From contig NC_054701.1 of NCBI RefSeq assembly GCF_016097555.1, positions 63,741,927 to 63,805,926 of the forward strand: 64,000 nt of DNA. The letters are read 5' to 3'. The position numbers and the translations under genes were made by a program. Origin of the DNA: Gigantopelta aegis. Taxonomy: Eukaryota; Mollusca; Gastropoda; Neomphalida; Peltospiridae. Positions within the stretch are counted from its first letter, which is position 1; each line of letters starts with the position of its first letter. The notes below the pieces were generated by a model. That model did not search any database, was not told the origin of the DNA, and saw only the letters and a list, made by a program, of their open reading frames with translations. This document shows positions 58,001 to 64,000 of this stretch, piece after piece.

Positions 58001-59048
58001 AAAATCGTGTATTATCCAAAATATACATATATTTTCTTTATATACAAAATATATATTTATTCCCTTTACTGTTAATGTGTTTTCCACCATATCTAAGTAT
58101 ATAAAATAATAGACCGCCCTGTGTAGGAACGTCCTGTATAGAGCCGTCATCACTATATACATATATTTTTGTTAATACTCACACACGCACACGTTATATA
58201 TATATGCACATATATATTTTATTGATTATTATCCACAATATACATATATTTTCTTTATTATTACTGACTTCACCCCCTCATATCTCAGTACACGTGTAGA
58301 ACAACAACTGGTAACCGTTCACTGCAGCGTATACCATAGACCGTCCTGTGCAGAACCGTGCTGTGTAGGAACGTCCTGTACAGAGCCGGTAAGGTTTTGG
58401 TCCCTTATGCAACAGCGGGACTGAACATGTTAGTATCTGTGGGTATTATGATTAGATACAATTTAATTAAAAAAACAACAACAATATTATACTAAGTAAT
58501 AAACAATGCAATGAACAAATTCTAAAGCACAATTATTTAAAATACTTTAAGTGATGCCAAATTAATATTGCAATAATTGTTTTCTATCTATATCTATTAA
58601 TTTCAACCCAGCGAACAAAATCAGGAAGCTAGCGGCAGAGGTAAGGGGGTGAGAAGCCGGATGCGCATTGATACCTAAACTAATAATCATATTTCAGAAT
58701 TGTAATATATTAATATTTACTGTATTGTGGAAGAAATAATTGTTTATGGCAAAAAGCACTATAAATATATTGATACAGAAAGACAATAAAGTAAATCAAT
58801 GTGGGAACTATATTCCGGAAAGACCTGACCTCCAATATCCTCTTATTGGATAGAAAAATTCGCTAGTTTTATTTCAGTACAAAATGTCAACTTCTATTTT
58901 CTGTGATTGTATTGACCTTAGTCGTTAATGAATACATATTCATTGTCCAAATGCTACATGTTAAAACGAATTTGAACAGGTAAAATGTCATGGTAACTGT
59001 CAGAATTTGTTTTCGACAGAGTCGAATTTTATTTTTAATGTCATATTC

Positions 59049-60104
59049 TCGGAACCGGCGTGACGTCACACGGCCTAGTTACCGATCATCCGGGTCTTTG
59101 GGGGGTGAAGCAAAGCCTTAATGATTACTGTTTTACATAGAATAAAGTTATCATATTAACTTTTTGCATGCCTTGCATATTGTCATTTATTTTTTGTAGC
59201 TAACACATAGTTGCAGCATGTCTTATGAGTATTATAGCAGCTTGGGTTGTCATATAATAGAAGCGAACGGGAATATGAATTAGTACAGTCTATATTTATT
59301 ACCGACATGTTTCCGTATAGCTTATATTGTCGATGGGACCTGACTAGAGGCAGGTTGGGCAGAACAGTTTTTGTTATAAATTTTAACAACTTTGAAATGA
59401 TAAAATAATTATTAATATTATAATAATTATGATGTGGGCTACAAAATATATAATTTGTATGTATAATAATAAAATTTATATGCACGATTCAAGATAATTA
59501 TTTTTATGATTTAACATAATTATTTTATTTCCAAATAGAATGTAATAATTAAACAATTGCAAAGTTGTTACTTTACAACTTTAAATTACAGTATTATTAT
59601 TGTCATTCTTATTATATAGATGTATTGGCAACAGTGAAAATGTTCCACTGAATACATTCTTTTATTCTTTAAAAAACAAACCCAGTTTCTTGAATTAATG
59701 AAATGATTTTGTTTTTACAGATTGTGAAAATATCTCACGATGTTGGCCTTCCTTACCGCTTGAATGCATGCGAAAAGAAAATACCAATAATAAAATATAG
59801 CCAACCTCAGACCTAAGGGGAGTTATATCTCTCTCTAGCTACCCATCACTCCCCTGAGATTAGTTCAAGGAGAATAATATATAGCTCCCTTTGGCATGTG
59901 AATATTAATATTTTAAATTGCCCCCCATAATCTAAGTTAGGGTAGCAATTAATAACTCCCATATTATTTTCATGTCACGATCTACAACCTACTAAAACAT
60001 AGTGTTACCTCATCGAATAAACATATAACTGTTTTAATAATAGGGTTTAACATGGTATATTTATTAATAAAACACAAAAACTTACCTGAGTAAATAATGA
60101 TTAA

Positions 60105-60163
<59 letters not shown>

Positions 60164-60745
60164 GTGTGTGTGTGTTGTTTTATACCTAGTCAGTGGATAT
60201 TGCAGATTTTGTCTTGGGCTGTACTGGAATTGTTATTGCAATTAAATTTAAGTAATATGTACAAAACTAAGATACAGGTGGAGAAAGGAGATGGGGCAAA
60301 TATCATGATTGTTAGTAAACTGATCTGCATCAATATGCCTTCTGCTACACATATTTAACCTAAGTTGCTTTTAACCTGGGTTAAATTACCTCTTGTATTG
60401 ATGCACTTATGTAGCATATTAAAGGAAAATGTATGAATGAGATGGTTAAATGCCATATTATTCTCCATGTGAAACAGTGTTTTTAGAAAGGAAAACAAAT
60501 ATCAAATATGGCGATGACCATTCATTTTATTGCAGATAATTGCTGAAACAGATTGTATGCACACATGCACGCACACACGCACGCACACACACACACAATC
60601 CGAAGAACTGCAGAATACCATAAAACGACATGTAGATTCAAAATGGTAAGTCCTTTAACTTGAACAGAAGCAAAATCTACAAATGTGCCACAACCACCAA
60701 ATTACATTGATTTATAACAGAGTAAATTTTAAAAAACCCAGAAAC

Positions 60746-60804
<59 letters not shown>

Positions 60805-60869
60805 ACACATGTATGCGTATGTATGTATGTATCCGAGATACAAGTATACCTTTATTGTTTAATACATTA
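59049..60869. other. flank beyond the palindrome, no gene seen
   Basis: AT-rich DNA with a CA/TA microsatellite (60107-60170), CA-rich words at 60565-60598 and a TA microsatellite at 60750-60801. No splice-compatible exon with a recognisable motif. Confidence 0.4.
60750..60801. repeat. TA microsatellite
   Basis: (TA)n tract of about 50 bp. Confidence 0.9.
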
Positions 60870-60940
60870 TACATTTGGGCTATTACACGTCCGCAGGTAC
60901 AATAATATTGTACCAGCGGACGTGTAATAGCCCAAATGTA
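60870..60940. repeat. near-perfect 71 bp hairpin
   Basis: Arms of 34 bp (60870-60903 and 60907-60940) are reverse complements with a single mismatch, separated by three bases. Each arm contains GGGCTATTACACGTCCGC or its complement. Candidate: solo fold-back MITE, cruciform or small-RNA hairpin. Confidence 0.9.
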
Positions 60941-61842
60941 TTACTGTAGTATCTGGAGTGGGGTAGGGGGGCAAAATCTTGAGTAGTAGGGACAACCTTG
61001 TTAGGGGGAGAAGCCATATTTATATATAAAGTAGTTGAAAACCTATATGTTCGTACTGCAGGCCTGCTACAGACACATTTGCACACGCACAAAAAATAAA
61101 TAAAGTTTAAAAAACAACTTGTATAATAAATTATTATTATTGTGTGTGTGTGTGTGTGTGTGTAATTTAACTGTACATACTTTTTATTTTAAAAATAAAA
61201 ATAATTAAATAGATGTAGTAGCCGAAGATGGCAAAATAAATACAAGTATAGAGAATGTCTTGATTGAACTAAAATTAGATTAAATGAAAAATGAAGACCA
61301 CACAAATTTGATGATAAAAAGAGTATACTCTTTATTCAAGAACTGGATGCATCCGGGGTTTTTTTTTCATGAAAGTATATGGAATTGTGTATTTTATTTA
61401 CAGTATAATGTGGAAATGTTATCAATGCACATGCTTTAACCATTTTGGTTGCTATTAACGTCGGTTATTGTTGACAAGCAACCACATTAAACTCAACGTA
61501 GTCGCAGTCTGCGTGGGGGAAGCCATGGCGTTGCATCAGGTTTGTCACGTTTTAGTGCCTCTACCCAGAAGCGGCGTCTGGTCTCTTCTTTTCGAAATTT
61601 GTAAAACGATATTTTTTTAACATCAAGTTATGGTTTATGCAGCCAACTGCACAACATGTTTTAGGCATCTTGGCAGTTAACTGATTGAAATGATCGACTG
61701 AAATTGACTAAATTCACTATCAAACCATACGTAACTAAGGAGAAGCTTCACCGCGTCACGTGATAAACAATGGCGGATAGGGCCGAAGTACCCGCATGTT
61801 CGGTTCCGAGAATAAAGCCACGAGGCAGTAGTCATTAAACCA
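60941..61842. other. no gene seen
   Basis: Includes a GT tract at 61141-61162. Sequence from about 61740 is richer in GC (CACCGCGTCACGTGATAAACAATGGCGGATAGG) and may be the 5' leader of the ORF region that follows. Confidence 0.35.
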
Positions 61843-62823
61843 ATGTTGTTGTACATTCTGTATTATTTATCGATGAAGACGGACGTCAGCCCTTGCTCTC
61901 TCGATCTGCCCCCCCACCTGGGGGGATTGCTCAAATCCTACGGAATGCTGTTAGAGTACCGGGTATCGTACACCGGGTCACGGGCCTCCGTGACCTTGGT
62001 GTACGGGGACCCGGTACCACCGAAGAAAGGAAGGTGGAGGAAGAGGAGACGTGCGCCAGCGGCGGCGCAGGGGGAGACAAAACCGGCGGCTAAACCGCCG
62101 GCAGCGACTCCGTCTGCTGGATCGCCCAACGCCACTCAACTGAAGAGGAAGACGAAGATGGAAGTGGTCTCGGCCCCAGTCATCAACGTCCCCTCTGCAG
62201 GAACCGAGGAAAGTGACATGCCGGACTGAGTCTTCTGCAGTTCGTCGTACATCCAACCCGATCCGCCTGCCTTTACTTCTGGGCTTCCGGACTTGTCGCC
62301 GATTAAACCGGTGGCACCCGTTGAGACCCAGGCCCGGAAGACGGCTGTGGTTAAGAGGAAGGCGACCACTCCCCCGAGTGCCACTCCAGCCAAGCCAAGT
62401 CGCCCGACTAAACCGCCGAATCCAGATGAACAACCAGAGGGACCATGGACACTGAAGGCCGGCAAACTCCATCCGCGGTTCCAACAGCTGATGAAGATCA
62501 ACATCGAGGACGTGCGCCAGCTCATTAGTGAGCCGAAGCATAGCGCATATCATCCGCTACCGACCGAGTCCGATGAAGGGGAATTTGCTGTCCATCGAGT
62601 CCAGGTGGATGTGGATATCACTGCAGTTTGCGTCACCGTTCGCCGGAAGGGAAGATACAATCAAGCGCTGCTACTTAAGGAGATGGACAACCCGTCACTA
62701 CATCGCGTCCTCAAAATCCTGGCGGGGACAGAGTACAGTCACATCACAAAGATGGTAGCAGCCTCTCCCTACCGGCATGATCTTCCACATCTGGACGCCA
62801 CCGACTTCATCGGCTCGCCGTAG
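61843..62823 (+). CDS. unrecognised basic, proline-rich ORF region
   Basis: Two consecutive open blocks in one frame. The first (61843-62229) has LPPHLGGLLKSYGMLLEYRV, SRASVTLVYGDP and a strongly basic KKGRWRKRRR stretch. The second (from about 62230) has KPTKPP-type basic-proline linkers, then a more ordinary globular part (WTLKAGKLHPRFQQLMKI, AVHRVQVDVDITAVCVTV, LHRVLKILAG) ending at TAG 62821-62823. I do not recognise a family. GC content is above the surroundings. It could be the nucleic-acid-binding first ORF of a retroelement, since a repeat tail shared with another retroposon follows at 63268. It could equally be a host gene. Confidence 0.45.
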
Positions 62824-63267
62824 CCCCCAACCTCCTAACAACCTTTACCTCCGTGAGTACTAACCTCTTTTATTGGGCTAGTTAGACTTTAAATGTTTTG
62901 GAACGCAGTTCAAAATTTTTATATTTATTTTTTTATAAATAGTCTAACGCATTTTATTTTGGCGCCCGTTCAATTGCTCAAAATCACCTTAAAACTTTTC
63001 GGCCGAGCAGTCTTAACCATTTTTGGCTAAAATTTTAGAGTCCAGACATGTATCGGTATGCAGTACTCTTTGTAGACTTAGGTAAAAAACAGGCTTCACC
63101 GAGGAATCGAAATTCAGCCAATCAGAACACGGCTCCCACTCGGTGTTACTTCTTGTTTATGAAGTGTCTGCTATTCGGTCCGCGCTTACTAAATGGCTTT
63201 TTTCCAAATTCCGCCCACTTCAAACTTACACCACCCCCCCCCCCCCCCCCCCCCCCCCCCTGCTCCG
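62824..63267. other. 3' region of the preceding ORF, no gene seen
   Basis: T-rich sequence followed by a C homopolymer (63233-63260). Confidence 0.4.
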
Positions 63268-63342
63268 GAGTCAGTCACTGGCGAAGTCAGAGGCTAATTC
63301 CGTAGTGGGCGTGCCTGAACCCTCGTGGATAGGGGCACGTAA
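63268..63342 (+). repeat. third copy of the retroposon tail block
   Basis: CACTGGCGAAGTCAGAGGCT and GTGGATAGGGGCACG as in the tail of the insertion at 16323-18529, again preceded by a C run, in the same sense relative to that element. Confidence 0.75.
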
Positions 63343-63405
63343 ATATAGTTGCCCGTTGCCCGATGTTGTTGTTTAGATCTGCTGATAAACAACGCATATT
63401 GAAAC

Positions 63406-64000
63406 ATGGTGGCAGCGAGTGGTAAGATGTTTTCCCGTCCCAATATAGACTGAAATACTTGATGTATTTGCAGTGAACTTTGTTTTGATTCGATTACGAA
63501 TCATGTGCTGCGAACTGTTCAGTGTTCGGCAATCGCGCCGCAATGACTCGATGTCAACAAAAAATCTCGTAACAGATACTTTAATGAACATAATTCAGTA
63601 ATATGATCAGAGTTAAGTTACTAAATGAAGTAATAGTTTGCTAAAAAAAACAAAACCCTGTGTTTTCGCTACGTGGATCGCGTATTACAGACAGATTGTT
63701 GCAGAGAAATCTATTTTTTGAACGCACATGTTATAGCCAGTTTCAAAATGGGTGACAGCGGAGATGAAATTGGTGCCACTTCTAAGGTGCAACTGCCAAG
63801 CATAGCCCCTCCAAGCAAGTTAAATATGACTGGTAATGTTGCGGAGAATTGGAAGATGTGGAAACAAATGTGGAACAATTATGAGATTATTACAGAATTA
63901 GCCAAACAAACAGATGAGTATAGAACGGCAATGTTTTTACATGCAGTAGGGCCTGAAGCATTAAAGGTGTATAATGCTATGCAGTTCACAGATGAAGAGA
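63406..64000 (+). mobile_element. start of a Gypsy-type LTR retrotransposon, continues past the window
   Basis: A primer-binding-site-like TGGTGGCAGCGAGTGG begins at 63406, directly after a CA that could close the 5' LTR. A leader follows, then a gag frame from Met 63748 (MGDSGDEIGATSKVQL), with the WKMWKQMWNNYEI motif and MFLHAVGPEALKVYN typical of Gypsy gag capsid regions. Within the window the gag frame looks whole; the rest, including pol and the 3' LTR, lies outside, so whether the element is whole cannot be judged. The 5' limit of the LTR was not determined. Confidence 0.75.

Larger units (their letters stand above)
45324..59048. repeat. right arm of the large inverted duplication
   Basis: Reverse-complement partner of 10093-40020. 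It is shorter because it lacks most left-arm insertions. Its own private additions are the Tc1 element at 46586-48135 and an extra 0.5 kb gene fragment at 55796-56304. The inner edge is at ACAGTATGT (about 45324) and the outer edge at about 59048, where left and right flanks become unrelated. Confidence 0.9.

Noticed and set aside
10093-59048. The palindrome as a pure assembly or fold-back read artefact
   Set aside because: Arms differ by several insertions with their own target duplications and by satellite unit number, which a fold-back read would not produce. Haplotype joining remains possible and is listed as a test.

Overview
The window looks like a repeat-rich, AT-rich nuclear genome segment from a marine mollusc, most likely a gastropod. 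The reasons are spliced genes, dense tRNA-headed SINEs of the kind common in mollusc genomes, many long TA and CA microsatellites, Tc1 and Harbinger transposons, and mollusc-type LINE and LTR-type remnants. I see no prokaryotic features. Only two host exons are recognised with fair confidence: consecutive minus-strand exons at 3210-3312 and 589-754 of a PTPDC1-like (protein tyrosine phosphatase domain-containing 1) gene, whose intron is packed with SINEs.

The dominating structure is a very large imperfect inverted duplication. Left arm blocks between about 10093 and 40020 reappear in reverse order and orientation between about 45324 and 59048, around a 5.3 kb unrelated spacer (40021-45323). 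The arms have since been remodelled. The left arm gained a Tc1 element (11151-12609), a CTAGCC-box element (12690-13795), two retroposons (13863-15152), a 2.2 kb retroposon with a 9 bp target duplication (16332-18520), a 6.2 kb block (18613-24832, itself holding a second Tc1) and a 5.6 kb block carrying a Harbinger transposon (25798-31451). The right arm gained a third Tc1 (46586-48135) and a 0.5 kb extra piece (55796-56304).

Each arm carries one copy of a spliced zinc-finger gene resembling HMGXB3 and the CxC cysteine clusters associated with KDZ transposases (left 32439-35345 plus; right 50944-53830 minus). Each copy is followed by a satellite of about 183 bp units and preceded by the 3' end of a LINE; farther out lies a small SGNH-hydrolase-like gene (intact at 56774-57295, degraded at 15840-16273). 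The two zinc-finger copies are damaged in different places but share one homopolymer frameshift. The spacer starts with a retroelement fossil cut off at the inner edge of the left arm.

The Harbinger element (25849-30068) has the expected two genes, a DDE transposase and a MADF/Myb-like protein, facing each other between terminal arrays in which TTACG recurs about every helical turn. Beyond the right arm (59049-64000) there is non-coding DNA, a near-perfect 71 bp hairpin, an unrecognised basic/proline-rich ORF region, and at the very end the start of a Gypsy-type LTR retrotransposon that runs out of the window. Stretches in which I see no gene are listed as such.
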